Of a stretch of DNA of 64,000 nucleotides, positions 21,340 through 33,606 are shown in pieces. This DNA is from Heliocidaris tuberculata (Eukaryota > Echinodermata > Echinoidea > Camarodonta > Echinometridae). A model generated the notes under the pieces. It searched no databases and was not told the origin of the DNA. It saw only the letters and a list, made by a program, of their open reading frames with translations. The stretch is taken from assembly GCA_025618425.1 (NCBI GenBank), contig CM046842.1:29689581-29753580 (forward strand), given 5' to 3'. Both the position numbers and the translations under genes were made by a program. How positions within the stretch are numbered: position 1 is the stretch's first letter; each line of letters begins with the position of its first letter.

Positions 21340-24115
21340 TTTAATTTTAACCCCAACCCCAACCTCAACCTCGTAGGCATAGGCCTAGATGTCATGTGTA
21401 TGATATTTCAGGAAAAAAGAATGTTTTCAGGGCTCAGGGGACTTTTTATGAATAATAATAATAGGCCCTTATTGGCCAAATGTATGTGGCTCATAAAGTA
21501 CGTCCGGTCTGAACTGTAAGACTAAGAGTAAATGTAAGAGCTGACACAGATTTGTGGCGAAAAGGTGATCATTCTTCTAGCTTCAAATTCTTTCTTTACA
21601 ATTCCCTTTTCTTTGGAACAAATGGTCCTGTAAATGAAGTGGAACTGTAAGTATCCAAGGCACAGTTGGATCTTCCTTAATTTAATTGAAACGAGTGGGA
21701 AGAATAAGAAGAAGATTATCATCATGTTGACTCTCTCTCAGCGTTCGGGTTAAAGGGCAATCAATGGTTGGTCCCAAGCAACCGTTTTCGTGTCCTGTTG
21801 TTGAGTGTTGTAGACGTTCTACTTTGTCTTTGGCAGTTTGGGCGTATCAGATTACAATGGCGTTCCAGAGTCCGAAATTTGTTATTAGCTTTAAAGGGGC
21901 AGTCTAATGAGAACTCATGGGGAAATGAAATCGTGCGGAATTTGCAAAAGGCTCGTTTACTTGTACACATAGCACGCCCGTTGTGCGAGGCCGTCGGACT
22001 AAGGTCATAAATGATCGGACGACACGAAGTTGACCGAACTGGAGCTCGGCGAATACTTCTGGTTTAACCAGTCCCGGGCTCTTAGTCTTGTAACTGGTTG
22101 TAACCTCGTTCCCCCAAACAAGTTTAGTGTAATGCTGAAATATTTCCAAATACAAAACACGGTTAACTTCTGGTTGATTAGTCTAGCCATCGCTTCTGCA
22201 CTGCCCTGCCGCGACTCGTTGTCGTCACGATTACGTAACTAATCCCAGGCTCTACCAGAGAGCTGGCTCTGTAATTACTTTTCCATATGTTTGATTACTT
22301 TCCCACCGCGCGAAATTTAAAACACAAGCCAGTCTTATCTCAGAGGTGGTCCAATATGAATCACATGTTTTAGCACGTGCGATGGAAGTCCTTGTATCGA
22401 AGTGACACGAAGCTCCGAGTATATTTTCCTCTCTCATCGGAAATCGCCCATGCAGGCCTACCAAAGTATCCCTTTAAAGTTTATTATTAAAGGGAAGGTT
22501 GAGTTCTGGGAAAGGTAAAAAAAAATAATTTGTGAGCTTTCTCATTCTTATTATGTTAGTCTGGAAGATTACAATAGTGGAAATGTCCCCTGTCCTGAAA
22601 AAGATTGCTAGGCTTGAGACAGTTTTTTTCAGTTTCACAATTAGATCTCATGACCAGTACTCAAATTTTTCTTTTTAAAAAGAAGTGGTTCTTTTTTATT
22701 TCTTTTTTTTTCTAAATGATTGTTCTTGTCTTCAAGCCTCTTGATTTTCTGCAAAACGATACTCAAGTCAAGATCCATCTTATTTTCATTAAAATTGAAA
22801 TGGTAGATCTCATTCTCAGTCATAGGACATAGACATACATGTAGCGGCATTACTATACTTCGTGTGTATACTTTCGGACGGCCATACACCTCAACACTTT
22901 CAAACAACACTGCACAAAAGTCACCAACATCCAAAAGTCTTGAGGTGTATGACCGTCCAAAACTATAAAAACGAAGTTGTAATGCCGCTATGAGTGGATC
23001 TAACTGTTACTGTTTCACTCACACATATGCAAGGTTATTATGCATGTAGATAACCTCACACTCCATACCTTCATACCATGAGAATTGCCTGCCATAAAGA
23101 GTGTGTAATCTCTAGCACATACATGTATGTGTGCTGTGAAAGAGCTAGATCGATGGCCAAAAACAGCTGTAAAATTGATTTAGTCTTAAACTCCTATCAA
23201 AGAATTTGGCATGAAATCAGCTTTTCTGTCATCCTAAAATGAAGAAGGAAGTATTTTCTCAGAATTTTGCGTATTATTGTTGTTTTCACCTCCTCAACTT
23301 AGAGGTTGTGACCGCTGCCAAAATTGACACAGCCACACATAGTGATAGTTCCATGTGTGATTGTACGAGCCGTGCACGGCCAATATTGGGAGACTGTTTC
23401 CCATTTTGGAGACTGTCGCGCATTGTCAGAGAGAGATGTGTCAAGAATATTGTAGCTGGCTTGGGAGACAGTTTCCATTTCGGATCCCAATTTTCTTTGT
23501 TTTCATTTGCTGCAGAGGGATCACCTTGGCCCAACTTGAAAATGTGATAAGCATATTGCTGATGAAAAATTACTCCTTTTGACAATCTTCTGTAAAAATT
23601 TATCGTCTACTTTTGTTTTTACATTTTTTGTTGTGATCCCCGCACACAGCAAATGGGCTTCTGACCTCACAAAGAGAAAGTCTCAAAAATATCAGAGACT
23701 GTCGCTGAAGTGGTAGTGTCTCCCTATTTGGCCATACACCTCCAACTTGCTACTGTTGAATATGAAAGAAAAAAAAACTAAGAAAAGTTGGCGCTAATTC
23801 ATTTAGACGGTCATCATGGTCATGTGTAAATGAGAGAGAGAGAGAGAGATCGAGAACACCGATGCTGACCCTACCCCCCCCCCCCCCCCACCTAATACCC
23901 TCTGCATGAATATGAACCCTAGCCTAGGACACTGATGTTGCATGATGTCTCATGTTTCTGTGAAAATCTACACTATAACAAGTGATATCAGAAAAGTAAT
24001 TTAGATTCTATTTTTACATAATTTGTCAGAATAAATTGCCCTCTAGCCACATTCCATTTTATTGATTAGTTAACACATGTATTATAAAATTCATCATTGT
24101 TCTTTTCTTTTTCAG
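21340..24115. other. Spacer upstream of the zinc-finger gene
   Basis: No ORF with a recognisable domain. Holds an inverted repeat at 22842-22990 and a GA run and C-run at 23830-23890. A pyrimidine-rich acceptor at about 24097-24116 (CTTTTTCAG) suggests that a 5'-UTR intron of the zinc-finger gene ends here. Confidence 0.5.
22842..22990. repeat. Inverted repeat, TAGCGGCATTAC ends
   Basis: Left arm TAGCGGCATTAC, ACGGCCATACACCTCAA; right arm TTGAGGTGTATGACCGT, GTAATGCCGCTA. The arms are about 55 bp around a 40-bp centre. Probably a short foldback element. Confidence 0.65.
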
Positions 24116-24191
24116 GTGAAAAAGAAAACCAGTTTCAACTGGTCAGAGTTAATTCTACCCGCCACGGAATCTACTTGGCAATATTCTGTAG

Positions 24192-26408
24192 ATGAGCTTG
24201 AATAGATTCTGCAGAGGAAGTGAGATGGAAGCTCAAGTGAACCTCTCGGGTATGAAGCCCTGTGTCAAAAAAATAGGAAACAGTGAAATTGTTAAAGCAG
24301 AACCATTAAACCTTACTTCGCTCAGATTCAATGGCCTGGAGAGTAGTGAAGTACCAAATGAAGAATCACAGAGTTTAGGTTCAAATTTTTCAACAAACCT
24401 TTCTGGTATGGAGCCCTGTATCGAAGAAACGGTAAGCAATACAATTGTGAAAGCAGAACCTTCAGCATTAAACCTGACCGCCCTTAAATCCAATGGCAAG
24501 GAGAGTAGTAAAGTAACAAAGGAAGAATCACAGAGTTTAGGTTCAAATTTTTCAACAAACCTTTCAGGAATGGAGCCCTGTGTCCAAGAAACAGTAAGCA
24601 ATACAATTGTGAAAGCAGAACCTTCAGCATTAAACCTGACCGCCATTAAATCCAATGGCGAGGAGAGTAGTGAAGTACCAAAGAAAGAATCACAGAGTTT
24701 AGGTTCCAATTCTTCTGGAAACCTTTCAGGAATGGAGCCCTGTGTCCAAGAAACAGTAAGCAATACAATTGTGAAAGCAGAACCTTCAGCATTAAACCTG
24801 ACCGCCATTAAATCCAATGGCCAGGAAAGTAGTGTAGCACCAGAGGAAGAATCACAGAGTTTAGGTTCAAATTTTTCAACAAACCTTTCAGGTATGGAGC
24901 CTCGTGTTTCAGATATAGGAAGTAATGTAATTGTCATAGCAGAACCTTCAGAGTTTAACCTCACTTCCCTCAGATTCACTTGCCAGAATAGTAGAGAAGT
25001 AATGCGGGAAGAATCACAGAATCGGGGTTTAAATTTGTCAAAAAATACCAAACATTCTCCAAGCTCATTACAAAGTAACACATTTTCTTCTGAATATTCT
25101 TTGCAAAGTGGTGACACCTTAGGAAAAGACTGTAAAAAATTAAGTGCACATACCTATAGCAGCAAGGTTGACAGAGAATGTATTATTAATACCAAACATG
25201 ATGAGAGAAAAGAAGATGGAATAACTAAGGAGTTTACCATTGAACAACAGGATGTCCCTCAGGGAGCACTACTAGGTACTGCAACAACTTCTGTGAGCTC
25301 AGGTGATATGAAAACAAGCCATTGTGGAAAGTCATTGGAAAAAGCATTAGAGATTGTAAAGAAGAGAAAAAATGGGATGACCAAGGTTGAGGGTGAAAGC
25401 TGCCAGAAATCAAAGAGGAAAAGAAAACCATCAAAACCTTCAAAGTCCCTGGAATACTGCAATGAAACCGAGAGACCGGTTGTTGGAAACCGTCCACCAA
25501 CCGAAGCAACAACTTCTTGTGAAACAGATCAGGTAATGTCGCCAGAAGCTGATACCTCTTCTCTCGACAATGGGCAGTTCTCCATGTTCTCAACCCAGCA
25601 TATGCACTTCATGTTGAACTTCAAGCGATATGAATGTCTCAAGTGTGGCCTTTGCTTCGCCTCGAAGAGAGCGATGAACGCGCATATCCGAACCCATTCT
25701 GAAGAAAAGCCGTACTGGTGTACCGATTGTGACAAAGGCTTCACACAAAGTCATTCGTATAAGGCTCACATGAGAATTCATACGGGAGAACGGCCATATG
25801 TGTGTAAAGAATGTGGTGCTGATTTTGCGGACAATACAACCTTGCAGAACCACAAGCTGCTTCACTCCGAGTCAAAGAACTTCCAGTGCTCGCTATGCCC
25901 TAAGATGTTCAAGCAGAGGGCTGGGTTGGCCTGCCATATGATGAATGCCCATCCTCAAACCCACTACACTGACCAAAAGCCATTCTGGTGTTCAGAATGC
26001 AACAAAGGGTTCACTCAAAATCATTCATACAAGGCTCATTTAAGGATTCACTCAGGAGAACGACCATACTTGTGTAAAGAATGCGGTGCGGCTTTTGCAG
26101 ACAACAAAACCTTGCAGAACCACAAGGCACTTCACTCCGACCAGAAGACCTTCAAGTGTACCATATGCCCCAAGATGTTCAGGCAGAGGGCTGGCTTGGC
26201 TTGCCACATGAAGACCCATACCGATGAAAAGCCGTTTGGGTGTGAGCAGTGCGGACAGAGCTTCAAGACAAAGTCCACCTTGAAGAATCATCAAAGGATA
26301 CATTCTGAGGAGAAACCCTACCAGTGTCCAATGTGCCCTCAGGCTTTCAAGCAGAGAGCAGGTCTTGCTTGCCACAGTAAGGTACATGACAAGGGAAATG
26401 CTTATTAA
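24192..26408 (+). CDS. C2H2 zinc-finger protein with N-terminal 54-aa repeats
   Basis: An intact ORF of 738 codons. A TAG lies directly before the ATG, so the start is 24192 or the in-frame ATG at 24225. Residues 17-284 are five repeats of 52-54 aa, each with NLSGMEPC, a central IVKAEP and EESQSLGSN. The lysine of IVKAEP fits the SUMO consensus and is lost in repeat five. Residues 285-479 are polar with basic patches (KSKRKRKPSKPSK), likely nuclear localisation. Residues 480-732 hold nine C2H2 fingers with TGEKP-like linkers. Fingers 2-4 and 5-7 are near-copies (KGFTQ-HSYKAH, ADN-TLQNH, QRAGLACH). A nuclear DNA-binding regulator is expected; the target and orthology are unknown. An acceptor at 24116 suggests an upstream non-coding exon. 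The antisense ORF at 24233-25117 is a shadow. Confidence 0.9.
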   Translation: MSLNRFCRGSEMEAQVNLSGMKPCVKKIGNSEIVKAEPLNLTSLRFNGLESSEVPNEESQSLGSNFSTNLSGMEPCIEETVSNTIVKAEPSALNLTALKSNGKESSKVTKEESQSLGSNFSTNLSGMEPCVQETVSNTIVKAEPSALNLTAIKSNGEESSEVPKKESQSLGSNSSGNLSGMEPCVQETVSNTIVKAEPSALNLTAIKSNGQESSVAPEEESQSLGSNFSTNLSGMEPRVSDIGSNVIVIAEPSEFNLTSLRFTCQNSREVMREESQNRGLNLSKNTKHSPSSLQSNTFSSEYSLQSGDTLGKDCKKLSAHTYSSKVDRECIINTKHDERKEDGITKEFTIEQQDVPQGALLGTATTSVSSGDMKTSHCGKSLEKALEIVKKRKNGMTKVEGESCQKSKRKRKPSKPSKSLEYCNETERPVVGNRPPTEATTSCETDQVMSPEADTSSLDNGQFSMFSTQHMHFMLNFKRYECLKCGLCFASKRAMNAHIRTHSEEKPYWCTDCDKGFTQSHSYKAHMRIHTGERPYVCKECGADFADNTTLQNHKLLHSESKNFQCSLCPKMFKQRAGLACHMMNAHPQTHYTDQKPFWCSECNKGFTQNHSYKAHLRIHSGERPYLCKECGAAFADNKTLQNHKALHSDQKTFKCTICPKMFRQRAGLACHMKTHTDEKPFGCEQCGQSFKTKSTLKNHQRIHSEEKPYQCPMCPQAFKQRAGLACHSKVHDKGNAY

Positions 26409-26489
26409 CTAAATGTTTGATCTTTCAATATCTGTTGATCAAATGGATACCAAGTTCCTCAAAGCCACTCGTTACCTCTATACAGATTT

Positions 26490-26545
26490 CTAGACCTGCC
26501 CTCAAGCTTTCAAGCAGAGGGCAGGCCATACATGCCAAAGTACAT
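26490..26545 (+). pseudogene. Remnant of a duplicated zinc finger in the 3' UTR
   Basis: CCTGCCCTCAAGCTTTCAAG and the following CAGAGGGCAGGCC repeat, with few changes, the coding sequence of finger 9 (about 26333-26370). It lies after the stop and is followed by a TTTACA repeat. Confidence 0.7.
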
Positions 26546-27474
26546 TTACATTTACATTTACATTTACATGAAAATTATTAACTATATGTATGACCTTTCA
26601 GCATACATGTATTTCGACATTTGGTGAAATGAAGTAGTACAAACGTCATGTTTTCTTAGGCAGTTTAAGGTGATTCCATATCAGAAAAAAGGTACAATTG
26701 ACATTGCTTGCCGGAAGCCAATTGATCATGGACATAAATTTGTTATGGAGTTATCGTGAATTACCATAAAAGTGACATAGCCACTACAACGATTCATTTT
26801 TTGGTGGGGGTGGGGGGATGAATGGGAGAAAAACTCACTTGAGTCGATATGACCATTGCTGCCTTTTGTTTCATTTTGACATTACTACATCATAACCACC
26901 AAAAAATAGTTTTTTTGTTTGTAGCCAGAAGGGCACTAACTCAGATACTTTAACACAGAGTTAACTCTCTTCTATCTCTCAACCTACAAATTCATTAATT
27001 GCTTGTTGAGCCAGTATGCTAGAAAATGTCAAAGTGTCCCTTTTTTTTTTCCAACACTGGATTGCCCTACCACCTCAAATCCAAACAGGTTTTGAGTTGT
27101 GAGTAAAATGCAACTGTCAGTGAATCCAAGGTCAGGGTAGCTATTGATCAATACTGTATGTAGAAAAATGCTAAATGAAAAATAGTTATTATTAAATACC
27201 ATCATTCTCATAGTCACATTTACAGCATATTATCTGTTCTTGCCATAACTGTTTACACATATCAGCAAATTTACTGAACTCGCATTGCAGCACCTTGGGG
27301 AATCTTTTAAGCATAATTTGTGAAGCATGGAAAGAGTGATGTGTAAAGGCTCACTCACATATGATGCACGGTAAATGCCACAGCATTTTTTTTTTTTCAC
27401 ACGAAAATGAATGGCAACTGGGGATGGAAACATGTAGCTGGACACAAATTATGCATACTCGCTTATATTTGTGT
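26546..27474. other. 3' flank of the zinc-finger gene
   Basis: Begins with a short (TTTACA)n run, then unique-looking AT-rich DNA. No gene or strong repeat was recognised. Confidence 0.5.
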
Positions 27475-27482
27475 GTTATAAG

Positions 27483-27905
27483 CAGTGTTGGGTCCAAGAC
27501 CAGAGGGTCCGAGATCAAGATCAAGATGAAGATCAGACAGACCGAGATCCAGATCAAGATCCACAGCTCAAGATCGAGATTAGAACATCTGAGATCAAGA
27601 TCAGATATGTCCGAGATCAAGAACAAGATCGAGGTTACTGATGCCGATCTCAAGACTGGTCTCGAGATCAAGATCGATCTCGAGGTACCCAACACTGAGT
27701 CGTGTGTTTCGCCGAGTGGTGAACGATTTTAAAAGCTTTTTCGTTTGATAATTTACGTAATAACAATGCTGATCTCGAGCGATCTCGAGCGAAAATTCCA
27801 AGAACAGAAGCTCCAAGATTAAGATCAAGAACAAGATCGAGGTTACTGATGCCGATCTTGAGACTGGTCTCAAGATCAAGATCGATCTCGAGGTACCCAA
27901 CACTG
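27483..27905. mobile_element. Non-autonomous hAT-like element with 8-bp duplication
   Basis: Flanked by perfect GTTATAAG at 27475-27482 and 27906-27913. Starts CAGTGTTGGGT and ends ACCCAACACTG, a hAT-type terminus with an 8-bp duplication. The interior is AAGATC/GAGATC repeats. A segment with GAGGTTACTGATGCCGATCT is present twice (about 27600-27696 and 27810-27905). The 123-codon ORF is a by-product of the hexamer repeats. Confidence 0.8.
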
Positions 27906-28024
27906 GTTATAAGTTTAAGAAATGTGAAGCTTATCCCACTTAGGTTGTTATATTTTTCCCCAGCAGTTCACACTGCAGCATATATGTGAACGAGGATTTA
28001 GTAGGGGAGAGTGGAGGTACATAC

Positions 28025-28300
28025 ATGTACAGTGGAAACGCACTATAACAAGGACCTTGGGACCATGAAAATTACCTTATTATATCAGGAATCTCCTTAT
28101 ATCAGGGTAAAAAAAGACAACAGAACATAAATAATTGGGACCAGCAAGATTATGTTGTATCAGGAATCTTGTTATATCAGAGCTCTTTATACTGAGTTTG
28201 CACTGTAGTAGGAAGATGGGGTTACATGTTACAGTGGGAACTTGGTATAACGAGGTCCTTGGGACCATCAAAATTATCTTGTTATAGCAGGAATCTAGCA
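28025..28300. mobile_element. CAGTGGAACCTCGTTATAAC-type elements, two tandem copies
   Basis: ACAGTGGAAACGCACTATAA at 28030 and ACAGTGGGAACTTGGTATAA at 28230 each start a piece with CCTTGGGACCAT and TTATATCAGGAATCT. The second is incomplete. Confidence 0.5.
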
Positions 28301-28828
28301 CTAGTTTTGAGTTACAAAATATAGCAAAACATATTTGTTTCAGGGGTCTGCATTTTGTATGATAAGCTCTCATAGATGCTGAATCCACAATCCTGACAGT
28401 ATACATAATCCCTTGTAGAACAACAACAATCATTATAGTAGCAGGGTTGTTTGTGATATATTTCCCATATATACATGTATTTCCAATGGACATATTTTAT
28501 GTGTGTACACATTTCCAAGCTACCCCATCGACAGTATTGAATGTAGTGATTCGTTTGTTATTGTTTTTTGTTAATGTAAAAAATTTTGAAAATTTCAGTT
28601 TGTATTGAGCTTGAGTCAGAATGCAGATTTTAAGTACATGTATCAGACTTTGCAAGAAGTGAGGTATATTTTTCAAGTGAGTGGATATTTGAAGGGTGTG
28701 GAGAGCTTTTTATTTCTTGGAAAATGGAAAGTAAACTCCCTCCTCTGAAGTTGTTGCTCCAACATTTGCTCAGACAACAATTGCTTCAGGCTGCATGCAT
28801 GTACATGTATTCTGTTAAAGATATAGGC

Positions 28829-29286
28829 CCAAATTCGTGAAAGATGTTTATTTTAAACCGTGGTTTAAACATATCAAATTAAGCGTAAATAAGCTTTGTA
28901 TATAAGTGCATTACTGTCCGCCCATTGGACAATAGGACACGAGAAGGGGTAACCTCGCTAGTCATAAGAACCGCTATTCATAAGTTCCACTTACTCACAA
29001 GGACCGCTATCCATTACGCATGACTGAATGAATAGCGGTTTTGTATGAATAGCGGTCCTTCTAAATAGCGAGCAAACCATGGACAAATTACCTCGCTATT
29101 CACAAGGACTTCCATTCATAAGGACCACTATTCATAACTATTCATAAGGACCGCTATTCATAACGCGTGTTAAATGAATAGCGGTTTTCTATGAAAAGCG
29201 GTCCTTATGAATAGCGAGCGGACCCGCACGAGAATACTACACTGTACGCTTATGAATGTTTAAACCTCTTTTGTTTATTCGGGCCA
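28829..29286. mobile_element. GGCCCGAATTCAC-type MITE interrupted by another repeat
   Basis: The outer ends, TAGGCCCAAATTCGTGAAAG and TTGTTTATTCGGGCCA, match the intact element at 57443-57631. The middle (28940-29224) is the palindromic GCGGTCC repeat in the orientation opposite to 10281-10515. Confidence 0.6.
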
Positions 29287-29600
29287 TGGGGTTAGGGTTG
29301 TAATTTAATTTTATGTTAGGTTTAGGTTTTATAGGGATAGGTACATGTATAGTATTTGGTCCAAGGTTGAAGTTTGGACTCTGGTTAGTGTCGGATATTG
29401 ACCGCAGAGCGATTGTCGCTTGAGAATGTGTCATATAACTCTGAAATCATCACCATCAGTGAAATAATAAGCCAGTTTGTAATTACGATTTGCGCATGTG
29501 CACATAAAGGTCATTTAATACCAAGTACAATTGACCTCTATTCGCTTTCATAGCGTGCGCACCATGATGATGCACGCACCAGTATGATTTTACGTGTTAA

Positions 29601-30007
29601 CCCATTCGAGACAATTGACCACATTTTGTGGTTTGGCTCAATAACTTTTTATTCAGAGCTCTAAAAAATATACCAGATACATGAGTAGAAAGAGCAAAAA
29701 TTTCTGCACACACTATGTCCATTTTGGTTGCATTACCATATTGCGTTTGATGCCAGGAATTTTGAATAGGAGAATAAGTTTTGAAATCCTTAAATTGGCA
29801 ACACATTGAGAGATTCTAAATCCTTATTTTTTATCAAAATTGGCAATTTTTTCAACTTTTCGACAAATTCCTAACCATGTGTATTATTTTCAAAGACATT
29901 ACACCTTATTAGAATCATGTAGCACTAAAAGAAAAATATTATTATTGCCAATTTGAAGATTAAAATGTGATCAATTTAGCCCTTAAATAATTCCTATCCT
30001 GAAAGGG
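29601..30007 (-). mobile_element. TTAA MITE, CCCTTTC family, copy 4
   Basis: TTAA at 29597-29600 and 30008-30011. Starts CCCATTCGAGACAATTG and ends CTATCCTGAAAGGG. Confidence 0.8.
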
Positions 30008-30159
30008 TTAAACAAGTAGTGCGTCCAACAAAACAGATGCGTGTGCACGGTCAGTGCTGGGTCATTTGTACCAATTACTAATTACAAACTGTCTTATTCA
30101 TACAGAGTTTGAAGACTTGTACCTACATGTACATGTACGTTTGTAAATGTATTCTTAAA

Positions 30160-30421
30160 CAGGGGCGGCGCTACAGGGGGGGCAGGGGGGCGGCTGCCTT
30201 CCCCCCCCCCCCCATCATTTTTCAAGCGAGCAAAAAAAAAAAAAGAAGGGGGAAAAAAGGAGAAAGAGAAGGGGAAATGGAGAAGAGAAGGCTAGGCCAT
30301 GCAATTATGACATAACTGTTATAGTCCTATTTGTTATTTCAAGACCCTCGACGTGCGACGTTGCTATACGCGTCATTTTGCCCCCCCCCCCCCCTATTTA
30401 AATACCCTGGCGCCGCCCCTG
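30160..30421. mobile_element. CAGGGGCGGCGC TIR element, copy 1
   Basis: Inverted ends CAGGGGCGGCGCTACAGGGG and CCCTGGCGCCGCCCCTG. The interior has G-, C- and A-runs. A second copy is at 34651-34918. Confidence 0.7.
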
Positions 30422-32300
30422 TTCTTAAATGCTACGCAATCATTAAACGAACACTGTCGCTGCTTTGTAAATTATGTATGTACATGTAATTGAACTCCAA
30501 TACTGACCCAGGGATGACGTCTCAAAGCGCTTTGTTTCTAGTGGAAAAGGCGCTTTATAAATGTGCTACAAATATTCCTATCAGTATTGTCATTATTATT
30601 TTCTCAATTAGTTTATGCAAATTTGATGCATATGAATTGTGTTCACATATTTATATACATTTCATTTTTGAGAAAGATGTTATGAAGATCATTCTGGAAA
30701 ATTTATGAAAAAAATCTAATATTCAAATTTGTTATGTATGTCATTTCTTGAATCACGTTCAGGTTCTTCCATATATCTGCATTTTAATTTTTGAAAAAAA
30801 TTGTTTTTTCATTCATTTTTAATTTTGATTGTAATTTACATGTGATTATTGCTATAGTTATTGCAAAATATCTTGAAGACACAATTATAAATATTTTATA
30901 GCCACTTTTTGAATAAATCCCAATATTCTGTGTCTTGCAGACACAAGCAATTATTTAAATTTTCATTTTTGTCCATATCTGGGCCAGGTTGGTGACCGAC
31001 AACAAAATGTCATGAGTCACAGTCACATGACCTCATAACTCAGTCCTGTGACTTGTGCTGGTCAAGTGGCAGTGATGGACTTTGAACGTAGGGGAGGGTG
31101 GGGGTAGTGGGTGCTAGTACACCCCACCCTTCTCCTTCATGTGAGTGTGATTTTAGAGAAGGGAGTTTTGATCATGAATAGACTACATGTACATGTACAT
31201 GTGTAATTGTTTTTGTATGTCATAGTTTATCATGTCGAATTAGATATTTGCATTTTATCTTACCTTAGACCAATATTTTTTCTTTGATAAGGAGATACAT
31301 TAATATAATTAATTTTTAAAAAGGTATTGTAAATTACAGCGTGTAATTGATTAATTTTGATTTTTCTTTCAACATGATGTTGAGTACTGACTGTAAATGA
31401 TGAACATGCTTCTTAAGAAGCTATTCTGAAGGTCTGTGGCATTGGAATTGAGAATGATTTGTAACAAATAGTCTTGAGTACTCCAACCTGTCCCAGGCAG
31501 ACATCGTCTCTAGCTCAATCTGGGCCCCGTTTCATAAAACTTATTATCTATAACAACTGCCGCATATCTGTGCCAAATTTGCTCTCAGCCAATGAAATTC
31601 AAGTATTTCAGTAGCTTATATCTCAAGAGCAATTCTTGCCATTTTACTTTGCTCTTATATTTTTCTTCCACATTGTAGTGGGGAAAAAAACAAAAAAATA
31701 AAAAAAATAAACAGCTCACAAATTACCCCCCCCCCCCCTTACCTCACAACATTAAAAAAAACTCGTATTTAAATCAGAAGCAGTGAAAAATACAGAGGGA
31801 AAGGAGTAGAATGTATCTAAAATACAGCGGAACCTCTAACACCTTGGGACCAAGGAAATTACCTCTTTGTATATCGAAACCTTGTTATAGCAGCTCCTAA
31901 AACAATAGAATACAAAGAAGTGGGACCGGCAAAAATTACCCTGTTTAATATAATGAAGGTTTGTTATATCAGCGTTCTTTATAACCAGGATCTACAGTAA
32001 TTCCATTTCTAGTTGTAAACGATTACTCGATAGGATTTGTATGTTTGTATATTCCTACTCTGCCAGAAACCCATATATTTGCATTAGTATATGAAAATCA
32101 TGTTTTATACCTATGTAGGTATATGATTCGTACCGCTATATATTAATCTCTCGCTACATGTATCATTGCTTTATTGTATTCAGGCAGAATAAATTGAAAC
32201 TTTTTCTGTGTAATGCATATCAATTTGTGGGTGCATGTGTGCCTATGTATATTCGAGTTGGTTTATGAGAAAGTTATGTTTTGATGCTCTGATTTGTTAA
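30422..32300. other. Spacer, AT-rich, no gene recognised
   Basis: Contains ACATGTACATGT runs near 31185, a partial GGGCCCCGTTTCATAAAACT repeat (31522-31620) and a CAGTGGAACCTC-type element (31825-32000). No ORF with domain features. Confidence 0.5.
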
Positions 32301-32309
32301 TTAAAATGA

Positions 32310-33564
32310 AGTCGATATAGAGAGTCAGAGAGAAAGAGAGAGACGGACAGGGAGAGAGAGAGAGAGAGAGAGACAGTTGAGAGTGTGCGAGAGACAGAAA
32401 CAGAATTGAGTGAGACAGAGAGAGAGAGGCAAATACACAAAAAAAAAACAGAAGAGAGACAGAGATAGACGGGGCAATTGAGATTGTTGAAGAGAGAGAA
32501 ACAGAATTGAGTGAGACAGAGAGAGGGGGAGATAAACAAAAAACAGAAGAGAAACATAGAGATAGAGGCAATTGAGATTGTTGAAGAGAGACAAACAGAA
32601 TTGAGTGAGACAGATAGAGGGGGAGATAAACAAAAAACAGAAGAGAAACATAGAGATAGAGGCAATTGAGATTGTTGAAGAGAGAGAAACAGAATTGAGT
32701 GAGACAGAGAGAGGGGGAGATAAACAAAAAACAGAAGAGAAACATAGAGATAGAGGCAATTGAGATTGTTGAAGAGAGAGAAACAGAATTGAGTGAGACA
32801 GAGAGAGGGGGAGATAAACAAAAAACAGAAGAGAAACATAGAGATAGAGGCAATTGAGATTGTTGAAGAGAGAGAAACAGAACTGAGTGAGACAGAGAGA
32901 GAGAGAGAAAGATAAACAACAGAAAAGAGACAGAGATTAGAGGTAACTGAGATTGTTGAGAGAAATCAGAATTCAGTGAGACACAGAGAGAGAGAGAGAA
33001 AGGAAGATAAAAACAGAAGAGAGACATAGAGAGAGAGGGGGAGATAAACAAAAAACAGAAGAGAAACAGAGATAGAGGCAATTGAGATTGTTGAAGAGAG
33101 AGAAACAGAACTGAGTGAGACAGAGAGAGAGAGAGAAAGATAAACAACAGAAAAGAGACAGAGATTAGAGGTAACTGAGATTGTTGAGAGAAATCAGAAT
33201 TCAGTGAGACACAGAGAGAGAGAGAGAAAGGAAGATAAAAACAGAAGAGAGACATAGAGAGAGGGGGAGATAAACAAAAAACAGAAGAGAAACATAGAGA
33301 TAGAGGCAATTGAGATTGTTGAAGAGAGAGAAACAGAACTGAGTGAGACAGAGAGAGAGAGAGAAAGATAAACAACAGAAAAGAGACAGAGATTAGAGGT
33401 AACTGAGATTGTTGAGAGAAATCAGAATTCAGTGAGACACACAGAGAGAAAGGAAGATAAAAACAGAAGAGAGACATAGAGAGAGGGGGAGATAAACAAA
33501 AAACAGAAGAGAAACAGAGATAGAGGCAATTGAGATTGTTGAAGAGAGAGAAACAGAACTGAGT

Positions 33565-33606
<42 letters not shown>

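Noticed and set aside
22252..22464. Promoter-like unique block on minus
   Set aside because: No adjoining ORF, TATA or initiator evidence.
24233..25117. 294-codon antisense ORF
   Set aside because: Shadow of the repeated N-terminus of the zinc-finger gene; the sense strand has recognisable domains.
27361..27732. 123-codon ORF
   Set aside because: Translation of AAGATC hexamers in a hAT-like MITE.
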